The notes under the pieces: generated by a model | Told to the model about the DNA's origin: nothing | The model's input: the letters and a program-made list of their open reading frames with translations, nothing else | Database searches by the model: none | From: Peribolospora baueri | Lineage: Eukaryota; Basidiomycota; Peribolosporomycetes; Peribolosporales; Peribolosporaceae | DNA length: 20,752 bases | Direction of reading: 5' to 3' | NCBI GenBank assembly: GCA_029717555.1 | Contig: JAMDHS010000159.1 | Location: forward strand, 1 to 20,752 | Made by a program: the position numbers and the translations under genes | Part shown: piece by piece, positions 1 to 9,320 of the stretch | Numbering within the stretch: the first letter of the stretch is position 1 | Layout: each line of letters begins with the position of its first letter

Positions 1-5
1 TCGTA

Positions 6-106
6 GGCCGCGTGGCCAAATGGAAAGGCGTTGGACTACGAATTCGCAGCAGCAGCAGCAGCTCGGAGACATCCAAAGATCGCAGGTTCGACCCCTGCCG
101 TGGTCG
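6..106 (+). tRNA. tRNA-Arg (anticodon ACG) with intron
   Basis: The sequence folds as a complete cloverleaf. The acceptor stem pairs 6-12 with 99-105 and contains two G-U pairs. The D stem pairs 15-17 with 27-29. The anticodon stem pairs 31-35 with 72-76. The T arm lies at 82-98 with loop TTCGACC. Base 106 (G) is the discriminator. The anticodon ACG is at 38-40, so the tRNA reads arginine CGN codons after A34 is converted to inosine. A 29-base intron (42-70) sits at the canonical site after position 37 and consists largely of CAG repeats. A T6 run at 108-113 fits a Pol III terminator. The tRNA lies just beyond the 3' end of the KAR5-like gene, in the opposite orientation. Confidence 0.95.
42..70 (+). 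other. tRNA intron with CAG repeat
   Basis: This 29-base intron interrupts the anticodon loop immediately 3' of position 37, the standard place for eukaryotic nuclear tRNA introns removed by the tRNA splicing endonuclease. About five tandem CAG units occupy 47-62. The exact ends could slide by one base because A occurs on both sides. Confidence 0.85.
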
Positions 107-107
107 C

Positions 108-113
108 TTTTTT
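108..113 (+). terminator. Pol III T-run terminator of tRNA-Arg
   Basis: Six consecutive T residues start two bases after the discriminator base of the tRNA. This is the usual RNA polymerase III termination signal. Confidence 0.85.
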
Positions 114-360
114 GTTTCAACTTTTTTCCTTCCCGGCACGCCTAACCCTAACTTTGTCGATTGGGACGCGTGTCCCTTTCTCTCTTTTGAGTCGCCTCTC
201 TCTAATAGAAGCGACGTCTCCGTGTTTATGGCTAATGACTTTTTGTCTTTTTGTAATTATAGAATACATAGTGCTGGACCTGCTAGCAAGCAGTTCGGAC
301 TGTCACCAGTCAGTCACGTCTTGCTTGCTACGTTGCACCCACCGCCTGGCGACCTGAAGA

Positions 361-2836
361 CTACGTCTGTAGTACAGACCCTGCCAGCGAAAAGTGCGGC
401 TGCACTGATCGCCGAGACGTCCAAGGGCCGCTCAGAGAGACTCGGCTGTAGAGACGGGGCGAGGGCCGGGAGGAGGGGACGGCAGGGCGAGGAGGACGGA
501 GAGGAGAAGCTGCGGGCGAACGCGCAGGCGAAAGCGACGGCGCCGACGACTCGGCGTCGTGGTCTTGCCCGCTACGAGACGCGGCCATGGTGGCCGCCTT
601 CGTCAAGAGCGAGCGGACGGTCGAAAAGGACGACGCGATGAGCACGACAAAGACGCTCTGCGCAGCAAGGGAAACGAGGGTGAGCGCGTTGCCGCTTTAC
701 GAGGCGCTCAGGAATGACTGACCAGCACGACGCTAGCAAAGGCGGAGAGGAGCGACAAACACAAGCGCGCGACGAGCGAGACGGCGTGAATGGCTGCCTG
801 TATGCGGAGAGGAAAGGCCGCGGCGTCGGCTGATGGAATGGTATCGGACCGGATGAGCGTGGCGACCAGAGCCCGGACGGCAGCGGACAGAGTCTTACCG
901 GCTTCCGCAGGCAACAGCGGGAGCGCCATCTCTGGCCGCCACCTCCACGAACTCCCGAGGGCGGCAGAGAAAAGGTTGAATAAAATCGAAACGCCCCGGA
1001 ACGACGGCTCGGCGCTCCCCGTGCGTCGTTCTCGGTGCATGGCCTCGAGGAGCGATTGCAGGCTTGCTGTCACATTGGCAGCCGCGTCCGTCTGCTCGGC
1101 GAGGACAGCCCAGGAGGCGTCCTGCAATGCCGTTTGGCCAGGCCCATCAGTCGACAGGCGACCGTCGAAGGCTTCCAGCTCCCCCGCCGGCTCACCATAT
1201 GGTCTTGTGCGTTCGTCAGAACGTTCTCCACCGCGCCACCCAGCGAGTGCAGCCGCTCAAGCATAAAGGCCTGCTCGGAGAGACTTGATCAGCTGTCGGC
1301 TACTGGCAGGACCGCCTCCAATGTCAGGTGGAAAACAACTGACAAAACCACTTAGACTGCGCGACACGGATTCGTCCAACTGCTCTTGCGCGGCCTTGGC
1401 GGCGCTGACGATGCGGACCATCTGATCCATTGCAGCCGACGGGGCGATGAGGCCAAGGCATGCATCCGGACCTTCCACGGAAGCGTTCAACTGCTTACAT
1501 CTCTGGCCATGTCCTTTGCAAGTTGCTCGGCGGCGCCAACGACGTCCACCGCCGTCTGACTCCGAGCTTCGGCCGCGTTCGCTACTGCCACGAGGCGGAC
1601 GAGCTCTTCCACCAGAGCGCGGAGAGACTGTAAACATGGAAAAGAGGCTTAGTCTCATCACCGTGCGCTGGCTAGCCGTCTGTACTCACATCCTTTCCCT
1701 CACGAAGGCCGGATCCCACCTTGCGCATGTCTGCGAGAAGTGACTGTATGCGTGCTGTGACTTTGTCCCCTCGCACGTTCTGGTCGTTGAACAGTTGACG
1801 AAGATGCGAAAGGAGAGCGAGCTTTTCGAGTGTCGCATTGCGATACAGGGATTGGGCGGTATCTGTGCGTCGCCCAAAAGAAGACGCTCAGCGAGGCAGG
1901 CCTGGTCTTTTTTACTTGGATGATAAATCTCCCTACCACGTTCCCACCCTCGACGGAAGATGAAACATAGCTGTGCTAATTTCCCGCGGATATCGCTTCA
2001 GTACTGGAGCGTGTCAGCAAATAATCTGGAAAAGGGCCCACCGATCTCCCTGAGGTAGCCGGAATAACTTGCCCAGAACTGAGAAGATCTTGACAAGGCT
2101 CTAGGCGAGACCCGACACATAAAACCGAACGTAAGGCTCGTTTCGCGTAAGGCTGCGCTTAAAGCGCTGGGCAACGCACTCCACGCAACGCCCTGCGTCG
2201 AACCCGTCTTCGAGCTGCGACGGCGACGAGTAGCACTCAAGAGGGGCTGATTGGCGTGCCGTAGCGATCTCGCACTTGGTCATCGCGATGGCGGCTGTTG
2301 CGCAATGACGCATCGACAATCAGCTAAAAGCTCCTTCTGGCACGATGTCATGCGATGAACACCCACCTCGCACTCTCTCCGTCTCGTGCATGTCCATCTC
2401 CGCACAGTGCTCCTTGACATTGCCCGCGACGGCGCGGAAACAGTCTCCCTTCTGGTCATAAGCGGCTACGACTCCTTCCGACAGGGCCAGCTATCGACAG
2501 TGAGCAAGGCGCGATGCCAGTGTTGACCGGAACGGCATCGGCTCACCTGCGGCGCGGGAGATGGCGTACTGCTCGTCGACGGAAAGACCTGTCCAGGCAT
2601 ATACATGCCGGTAACAAAGTCACGGTCAGCCTATTGCTCACGGGAGGAGGAAATGTGGCCTCATCAAGCCAGAAGGTCGCCTCACCGTGACCAAAAGCTC
2701 GGTCCTCCAAGCCCACACGCAACGACCCAATGGTGCCTTTGCTCGTCCGTTGTGCATCATCAAGTGAGGGCAAACTGTTAGTGGAAGGCGCGAAGGAGAC
2801 GACAAGGCAGAGGAGAGGGACGAAGAAGCTGCGCAT
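361..2836 (-). CDS. KAR5: KAR5/THT1-like nuclear fusion (karyogamy) protein
   Basis: Members of this family sit in the nuclear envelope/ER and are needed for fusion of nuclear membranes after mating. My model has 12 exons that stay in phase: 2836-2642, 2588-2547, 2490-2367, 2294-2180, 2100-2042, 1975-1937, 1862-1690, 1627-1499, 1421-1344, 1270-1196, 1121-723 and 657-361, giving 574 aa (S. pombe Tht1 is about this size). Residues 1-22 look like a signal peptide. A cysteine-rich domain follows (Cys 96, 108, 128, 141, 157, 182) and contains the family block ALSRSSQFWASYSGYLREI (160-178). Residues 192-370 are alanine/leucine-rich and look coiled-coil. One or two hydrophobic helices lie near 449-487, followed by an Arg/Ser/Pro-rich tail. 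Two donors are GTCAGT. The exon 1/2 junction was chosen by phase and is the least certain together with exon 9. Its 3' end faces the tRNA gene. Confidence 0.85.
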
Positions 2837-3121
2837 GGTAAGAAGGTACGATGTTGATGGTCGGGAGCCAAGGCGACAGCGGGGCGAATTACGTTGCAGT
2901 GGAAGGTTTAGCAAACAGGAGAGAGGTCGCGTCAAGACGCCTACTATAGCCAGCCCCGCCCACAGAAGCTCACAACCACCGGCGCCTCGCCGCCGGGAAG
3001 GCCGCCAATACCGGACGATAGAAATACAAAAGAATTCGCTCGAGCTGCCTCCATCGCGTCTGACGAGACGCATTCATCCTATTACAAGCCTGCGTCGAAG
3101 CCTCCACATTACAGACGCTCA

Positions 3122-4174
3122 TCATTCGTCCTCCAGTCGGTACGCTACCATTGCCTCCACCTTGTGGACGTTCGTGCTGAAGCTGCGAAGTCGCACCTGC
3201 TCCGCGTTGCCGGAGATGAGTCGAGCGTCGGAATCGGTCCAATCCATGGGGACATCGGTGTCGGACGTCGTGTATGCGAGAATGTTGAACGCGCCTATAT
3301 CAAGGGAAAGATGCAACGACACGGCGACGGGAGTCCAGATCAGGTCCAGACGGCGTTCGGAAGAAGCAGCTATAGAATCCCCTGCACTCGGCGCCGCGCC
3401 ATCCGACCTCCAATCCGACTAGCTCGCAATCCTCGGCTCACATTTGTTCTCCAGCACCGGCAGGAAGGTCACGCTAGCAGTGATTTGACGAATGATGGCG
3501 GCAATCTCTGCGTTAATCTCCTTTTCTGATTTGGTTGCGACCGCTGCTTGCTGATCCTTCGGGGATGGGCTGCAACGAGTGGCCGGCGCGTCCATTGTGA
3601 GTGAGGAGGCGACGGATTTCAAGTCGGAGTATACGTCTTTTTAGCATGGAACGGCACTCACTCGGCGTTCTCCTTTCCATCCCCACCGCTGGATGGTCCA
3701 CCTTGGACGATGTCAACGTCGAATTGCCATCGTTCAACAGTCTCCTGCGACTCCTTGTCGATGATAGCCACGACCAGGCGAGATATCCGTCCGGACAACA
3801 GCCATTCTGAAACAGCCGGGTGTCAAGCCTAAAGGTAGGAAACGCGTGCCAATTAAGATAAATCGATAAAGCTCACCATTCAGCTGGGTCATGATCTTGG
3901 CCAGATATGCGGCCAGGCCGTCGTCGGTCGTGACGAGCATGTTGAGACCGTACTTTTTCACCATTTTAAAGTCCTCTGGCGGATAGATAGCGCGCTGAAA
4001 CAGGATAGAGTTGACCTGGAGCAAGAATGAAAAAACCAGTTGGCCGTCTGCAACGTCGTCACAAGCAAAAGACGGGCGTTTCTCACTCACTGAATACTCG
4101 AAGAACTCAGTCACGATTTTCGTGGACCCCTTGAGGGTGATCTGATTGCGCACGGGCGCCTGCGTGGTCGCCAT
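3122..4174 (-). CDS. MAD2: Mad2 spindle assembly checkpoint protein (HORMA domain)
   Basis: Mad2 is recruited to unattached kinetochores, changes between open and closed forms, binds Cdc20 and so inhibits the anaphase-promoting complex. Five exons join in phase: 4174-4091, 4015-3877, 3806-3662, 3569-3442 and 3294-3122, giving 222 aa, slightly longer than usual (about 205). The whole HORMA domain is present: an N-terminal segment with the block ITLKGSTKIVTEFFEYS, a core strand with ERWQFDVDI (99-107), the AIIRQITASVTFLP helix-strand, and the C-terminal seat-belt with EQVRLRSFSTNVHKV. A linker at about 109-140 is longer than in human Mad2 and low in complexity, and it contains a KEN tripeptide (119-121). 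The start was set at the first ATG of the conserved N terminus; an upstream in-frame TTG was ignored. The gene shares a 286-bp divergent spacer with MTR4. Confidence 0.96.
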
Positions 4175-4460
4175 TTTCAATGGCTGGAGACAAGACGGAA
4201 GCTATCCAGAGAGACGGCCAGCCGAGGTGGTAATAATGTGAGGGCGTTCCGCGTCCCTGAGGGCGGAACAGGTGCTGACAAGGGCGGTGACGACGTTGAC
4301 GACGACAACAACATCTTCCTAACCACCTCCTGGGGTATCGACTGCGGCTCGGTGGCTGCGGCCGATCCCGAAATTTCAGTGTAAAGTGTGTCGATCGGGC
4401 ACAGGTCTTTCTCCTCCCACCTTCACCGTCTACACCCTCTTCGTCCTCCTTCCAACAGGC
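4175..4460. promoter_or_regulatory. Divergent MAD2-MTR4 intergenic region
   Basis: These 286 bases separate the start codons of two divergently transcribed genes and must contain both promoters. I see no clear TATA box. A pyrimidine-rich run ending in CAACAG lies just before the MTR4 start codon (to 4458). It resembles a 3' splice site, so a 5' leader intron is possible, but no convincing donor was found. Confidence 0.5.
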
Positions 4461-7400
4461 ATGGACGCTGGACTCTTCGATTACTTCGGAGACGGCAAAG
4501 GCGTTGCGTCCGGAAGTGCAACCCCAGACAGCTCTGGCGGTGGCGCGCGAAAGAGGGATCGAAAGGGGAAGAAGCGCGCCACGCCTGTCGCTGCCTCTGA
4601 GGCGGACGGAGGAGATTCGGCGATGGAGGCAGATGGAAAGACGTCGGAGGACTTGAACGGTGCAGATGGTGCTACGGAGGGTGCGAAGGAGCAGCCAGGT
4701 GAGGTGGACCAGGACGAAGATGGTGACGGGGACACCGGCGCGAGCAAGAAGACCCGTGTGGATGCCCCGGCGCCCGTGGTGACCGACTCGTTCGACACCG
4801 TCGCCGAGAGAGAGGTGGCCGCCGCTGCAGGTTTACAGGCTGGGAAACCTGCGGAGGGTGAGCACATGGTGTTGAGCCATCAGGTGAGTTGGCCATGCAC
4901 CTTTTAGGACGGGCCCGGAATGTACGTGGTGGGACGGGGCTCAACGACCTCCTTTTGTGTGTTACTGATTTTCTGTACCACTCTAGGTTCGCCATCAAGT
5001 TGCTCTTCCTCCGGCATACCCTTACAAGCCGATCCAGCAGCACGTCTCCCCTGCAGAGCCCGCCCGCACCTATCCCTTCACTCTGGACCCCTTCCAGAAA
5101 GTCTCCATTGCCTCCATCGAGCGACAGGAGTCCGTCCTCGTCTCCGCCCACACCTCCGCGGGAAAGACCGTCGTGGCAGAGTACGCCATCGCGCAATGCT
5201 TGAGAGATAAGGAGAGGGTCATCTACACCAGCCCCATCAAGGCGCTTTCTAACCAAAAATACCGCGAGCTGTCCGCTGATTTTGGTGACGTAGGACTGAT
5301 GACCGGAGATGTGACCATCAATACGGATGCGTCTTGTCTGGTCATGACGACTGAGGTGGGTTCTTGGCCCGGGATAAGAACTCACATGGCTGCGTTTAAC
5401 GACTTTTTTGTTCTTTCTGGCTGCTCGCTGCGTGTATTTGCCCCGCGTTAGATTTTGCGGTCGATGCTTTACCGCGGCTCAGAGATAATGCGCGAGGTCG
5501 CATGGGTCATTTTCGACGAGATTCACTACATGCGTGATAAAGGTTAGTGCCTTCGCTTCACCTTCTTCCTCGTGTCAGTCGGAAGTGCTGACGGACAGGC
5601 GGTGCGGCTTGTCATAGAGCGAGGTGTGGTATGGGAAGAGACCATCATTCTGCTCCCTCGAAAGGTTCACTATGTCTTTCTGTCCGCTACCATCCCCAAC
5701 GCGATGGAGTTTGCCGAGTGGATATGCAAGACGAAAGAGCAACCCTGCCACGTTGTCTACACGGACTTCCGTCCCACGCCGCTACAGCACTACCTTTTCC
5801 CCGCCGGTGGCGACGGTATCCACCTTGTCGTGGATGAGAAGAGCAACTTCCGGGAGGATAATTTCCAGAAGGCAATGGGCGCGCTCGCGGATGGGCAGGG
5901 AGAGGACCCGGCGAGTGTCCTCGCAGGCAAGGGAAGGAAGGGGAAGACGAAGAAGGGCGGTCAAAAAGGTAAGTAAGTTCCGAGCCTCGCAGTCTGGTCG
6001 CTCGTTGACGTCTGACTTTCCAATTTCTCATCCATCCCTCTGTGTCAACAGGCCCTTCGGACATTTACAAAATCGTGAAGATGATCATGGTCAAGAACTA
6101 CAACCCTGTCATCGTCTTCGCCTTTTCCAAGCGCGAATGCGAAGGACTCGCCCTTCAGATGTCCAAACTCGAGTTCAATACGGACGAGGAGAAGGAGATG
6201 GTCGGCGCCGTGTTCAATAATGCGATCAGTTCGCTGTCTGACTCCGACCGACAGCTTCCGCAGATCGAGCACATCTTGCCTCTGCTCAAGAGGGGCATTG
6301 GCATTCACCACGGCGGACTACTGCCTATTTTGAAAGAAGTCATCGAAATTCTGTTCCAGGAGGGACTGATCAAGGTGCTTTTCGCCACCGAGACCTTCTC
6401 GATCGGCTTGAACATGCCTGCAAAGACGGTCGTGTTCACGGCTGTGCGAAAGTGGGACGGCAAGGAGTTCAGGAACCTGTCTGGCGGCGAGTACATCCAG
6501 ATGTCCGGTCGAGCGGGACGACGAGGTTTGGACGATCGGGGAATCGTAATCATGATGGTGGACGAAAAGCTCGAGCCGCAAGCTGCGAAGAGCATGGTCA
6601 AAGGACAGGCGGACCGTCTGGACTCTGCCTTCCACCTTGGCTACAACATGATCCTCAACCTCATGCGTGTGGAGGGCATCTCGCCCGAGTTTATGCTTCA
6701 GCGGTGCTTCTACCAGTTTCAGAATACGGCGAGCGTGCCCGGCTTGGAGGAGGGTGAGTGAATCATTTCTTCTGAGGCAAGGCTGTCAGATCGCTGATTG
6801 CAGCATCGCTCCCTCGAACAGAACTTCGGACTATCGAAGATGAGCGCGACAACATGGTGGTCCCGGAAGAGGAGAGTATCGCAGAGTATTATGACCTCCG
6901 ACAGCAGCTTGACACGCTGGGCAGAGACCTCCGAGACGTGATCAACCATCCGACGTACTCCTTGCCCTTCCTACAGACTGGTCGACTCGTGCGGGTCAAG
7001 CATGAGGAGCTCGACTTTGGGTGGGGATGCGTAGTCAACTATCAGAAGAGGCTGCCGCCGAAGGTGAGGGAAAGACGTGTGAAGGGTGCCTCTCTCGCAC
7101 CGCCCTACTTTATTCCTGACGGGCCTTGTTTTCGTTCTCCCTCTCGACCGCGCAGGGCCGACCTCCGCCGCAAGACGAGGCCCCACAAACCCAGTACATC
7201 GTCGACGTCCTCCTCAACTGCGCCCTTAGCACCCAAGTCCCTTCGCGAGACCGGACGGCGAACGGGGCGATGGCGATGGCAGCGGGCATGCGACCGCCAG
7301 CGCGGGGCGAGAAGGGCGAGATGGTGGTCTTGCCGGTGCTGCTGTCGACGCTCGATGGGATCAGCAGCATCCGGATTTTCTTACCCAAGGACCTCAAGCC

Positions 7401-8712
7401 TCCGGAGCCGAGGGCGACGGTGGCGAGGAACTTGCAGGAAGTCAACAGGAGGTTCCCGAATGGGATTCCGTTGGTAGATCCCGTCAAGGACATGAAGATT
7501 ACAGACGACAACTTCAAGAAGCTGTTGGGCGTGAGTTGCGAGAAGGGATGAGTTTTCGTCGCTTGACGACTGCTGACACGTCCCAATTTTGTGGCTTTGA
7601 TCAGAAAATTGAAATCCTTGAAGCACGCCTCACAGCATCACCTCTGCACGACTCTCCGCGGCTACCAGAGCTGTACGAGCTGTACGCGGCGAAACAAGAT
7701 GCGGCGAAGCGGGCTCGTGCGGTTAAGAAAAAGATCCAAGCCGCTCACAGCGTGATGCAGTTGGACGAGCTCAAGTGCCGGAAGCGCGTGCTTCGTCGAC
7801 TCGGGTTCACGAGCTCGTCGGACGTAGTAGAGATGAAGGGCCGGGTGGCCTGTGAGATCAGCTCGGGAGACGAGCTGTTGCTCACGGAGATGATCTTCCA
7901 GGGCGTGTTCAATGACCTGAGCCCTGAGCAGTGCGCCGCGCTGTTGAGCTGCTTCGTATTCCAGGAGAAGGTGAGCCGGGCGACAACCACGTTTTGATCT
8001 GTACGTCCTGACTCGATTCCGCCCCTCTTCTCCCCAGAGCGAGCAAACCGTCCGTCTGAAGGAAGAGCTCGCAGCGCCCCTGCGAGTCATGCAAGAGACG
8101 GCGCGAAGGATCGCCAAAGTGTCGAGGGAGTGCAAGCTACCACTGGTGGAGGACGAGTATGTGAGCAGCTTCAAGGTCGAGCTCATGGACGCCGTCATGC
8201 AATGGTGTCGCGGGGCCAAGTTTGCGGAGATTTGCAAGGTCAGTCCCGTCCGTCCGTCCGTATGGTTTTGTCGTTCTTCGTTTCCCGAGAGGAGGGCAAG
8301 GTCGGCTTTCCTTCATCCTTCTTCCTCACCGCCTCTGCTGACCATCTCCGCCCCACCGCTTTCGAAGATGACCGACGCCTTCGAAGGCTCGCTCATCCGT
8401 GCCTTCCGCCGCTTGCAAGAGCTGCTTCGACAGATGAGCAGCGCGGCCAAGGCGATCGGCAATGCCGAGCTGGAGGCCAAATTCGATTCCTGTGAGTGCT
8501 CGGCTCGCCTTTGTTCGTCGCGACGTTCTTCCTTGTCCCATTTCGCGATCATACGCATGAGATGGATACTCACTGAGCGTCGCCTTTTGGGCTTTAAAAC
8601 GCTCCCCTTTCGCTCTCCGTTCGGCCCTCTCTCGTTTGCAACGCATGTCGCAGCGCTAGCCAAGCTGGAGAGGCCGTCGTCTGTGGTGTTCAACCCGAGC
8701 TTGTACCTGTAG
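4461..8712 (+). CDS. MTR4: Mtr4/Dob1-type Ski2-like RNA helicase of the nuclear exosome
   Basis: Mtr4 is the 3'-5' DExH helicase that feeds RNA (pre-rRNA, snoRNA, aberrant transcripts) into the nuclear exosome, in yeast as part of TRAMP. Eleven exons join in phase: 4461-4883, 4987-5355, 5452-5542, 5618-5968, 6052-6753, 6822-7063, 7156-7530, 7605-7970, 8038-8238, 8368-8491 and 8654-8712, giving 1100 aa, normal for the family. An acidic disordered N terminus (about 1-140) precedes RecA1 with Walker A AHTSAGKT (195-202), DEIH (286-289) and SATIPN. RecA2 has [10 protein letters not shown] (561-570). The arch/KOW region and the C-terminal DSHCT helical domain follow, ending in the family-typical SLYL. 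The Mtr4-specific arch insertion and N-terminal block distinguish it from Ski2 and Brr2. A Lys/Gly-rich stretch sits at the end of exon 4. Confidence 0.97.
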
Positions 8713-8945
8713 TTGTGATTTCGTTCTCCTTTTTGAGGGCATTCGACCTGCCTGTTTGTTCTCAGGGTCAGTCTATCGTCGTCCTGCGATTGGCGCTTAC
8801 GTCGGAATTTGCTGCCGAATGCGATCTCTGACGCTCCTGGGGTCCCGTGTGTCGTCTCAATCGCCTGGGGGGTTTTCGGTATGCACTCCCAACGTCGTTC
8901 GTCTAGGAGACGGAAGGATATTTCAAGCATTTTGGGAGATACATA

Positions 8946-8993
8946 GGGACGGCAGATTGAAGAAGGGCCGTCCCTTCTTCAATCTGCCGTCCC
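8946..8993. repeat. Perfect 22-bp inverted repeat with 4-base loop, plus tandem copy
   Basis: Bases 8946-8967 are the exact reverse complement of 8972-8993, separated by only CCGT. This would form a 22-bp uninterrupted hairpin in DNA or RNA. A roughly 19-base unit beginning CCGTCCCTTCTTCAAT occurs at 8968-8986 and again from 8987 to about 9003, so the right arm is also tandemly duplicated. No transposase or terminal duplication is visible. Confidence 0.9.
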
Positions 8994-9246
8994 TTCTTCA
9001 ATCCGTCGTCCTTGAGTGTTAGAGAGGGGCTGCGGTATGCGGTTCTCCCCTTCAAGATGGGCATTGCCGATGATATTCGCGCAAGTAACTCGGCGTCTGA
9101 GCCGGAGCCGAGCCTGCCGTCAAGAGATGCCTCCGTCGAACCTCGTGTCGATCGCTGTTCGTCCGGCGGCTCTTCGTTGATGACGTGGGGCAAAGTACGA
9201 TACAGCATGCAAAGGAAGACACGTCGTACGCCAAGGGAGAGTCCTT

Positions 9247-9320
9247 CACACCCACACCCACACCCCACTCACATTCACACTTACCCTTACACCCCACTCT
9301 CACACCCCACTCTCACTCTC
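9247..9320. repeat. CACACC/CACTCT-type simple repeat next to glyoxalase II stop
   Basis: A low-complexity tract of C, A and T, with units such as CACACC and CACTCT, runs directly up to the glyoxalase II stop codon. On the transcribed sense of that gene it becomes a G/T-rich 3' UTR with six runs of three or four G residues in about 70 bases. Confidence 0.85.

Larger units (their letters stand above)
8713..9320. other. Convergent 3' intergenic region, MTR4/glyoxalase II
   Basis: About 600 bases lie between two convergent stop codons and should hold both 3' UTRs. I see no gene here. Two structured elements stand out and are listed separately: a perfect 22-bp inverted repeat at 8946-8993 and a CA/C-rich simple-sequence tract at 9247-9320. 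Confidence 0.7.

Noticed and set aside
12-641. Plus-strand open frame of about 209 codons
   Set aside because: It runs through the tRNA gene and antisense to KAR5 exon 12, with low-complexity composition and no family motif.
2542-2636. Alternative KAR5 exon 1/2 join giving a segment beginning LSVDEQYAISRAA
   Set aside because: It uses good splice sites, but the following exon then opens in a frame that soon reaches a stop. The join with donor at 2641 keeps all later exons in phase.
8946-8993. Hairpin as a bacterial-type terminator or a transposon end
   Set aside because: This is a eukaryotic Pol II locus. No transposase, target duplication or second terminus is visible in the window.
9247-9320. 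CACACC tract as an internal telomere remnant
   Set aside because: It resembles yeast C1-3A repeats, but the units are irregular, mixed with CACTCT, and embedded between intact housekeeping genes.
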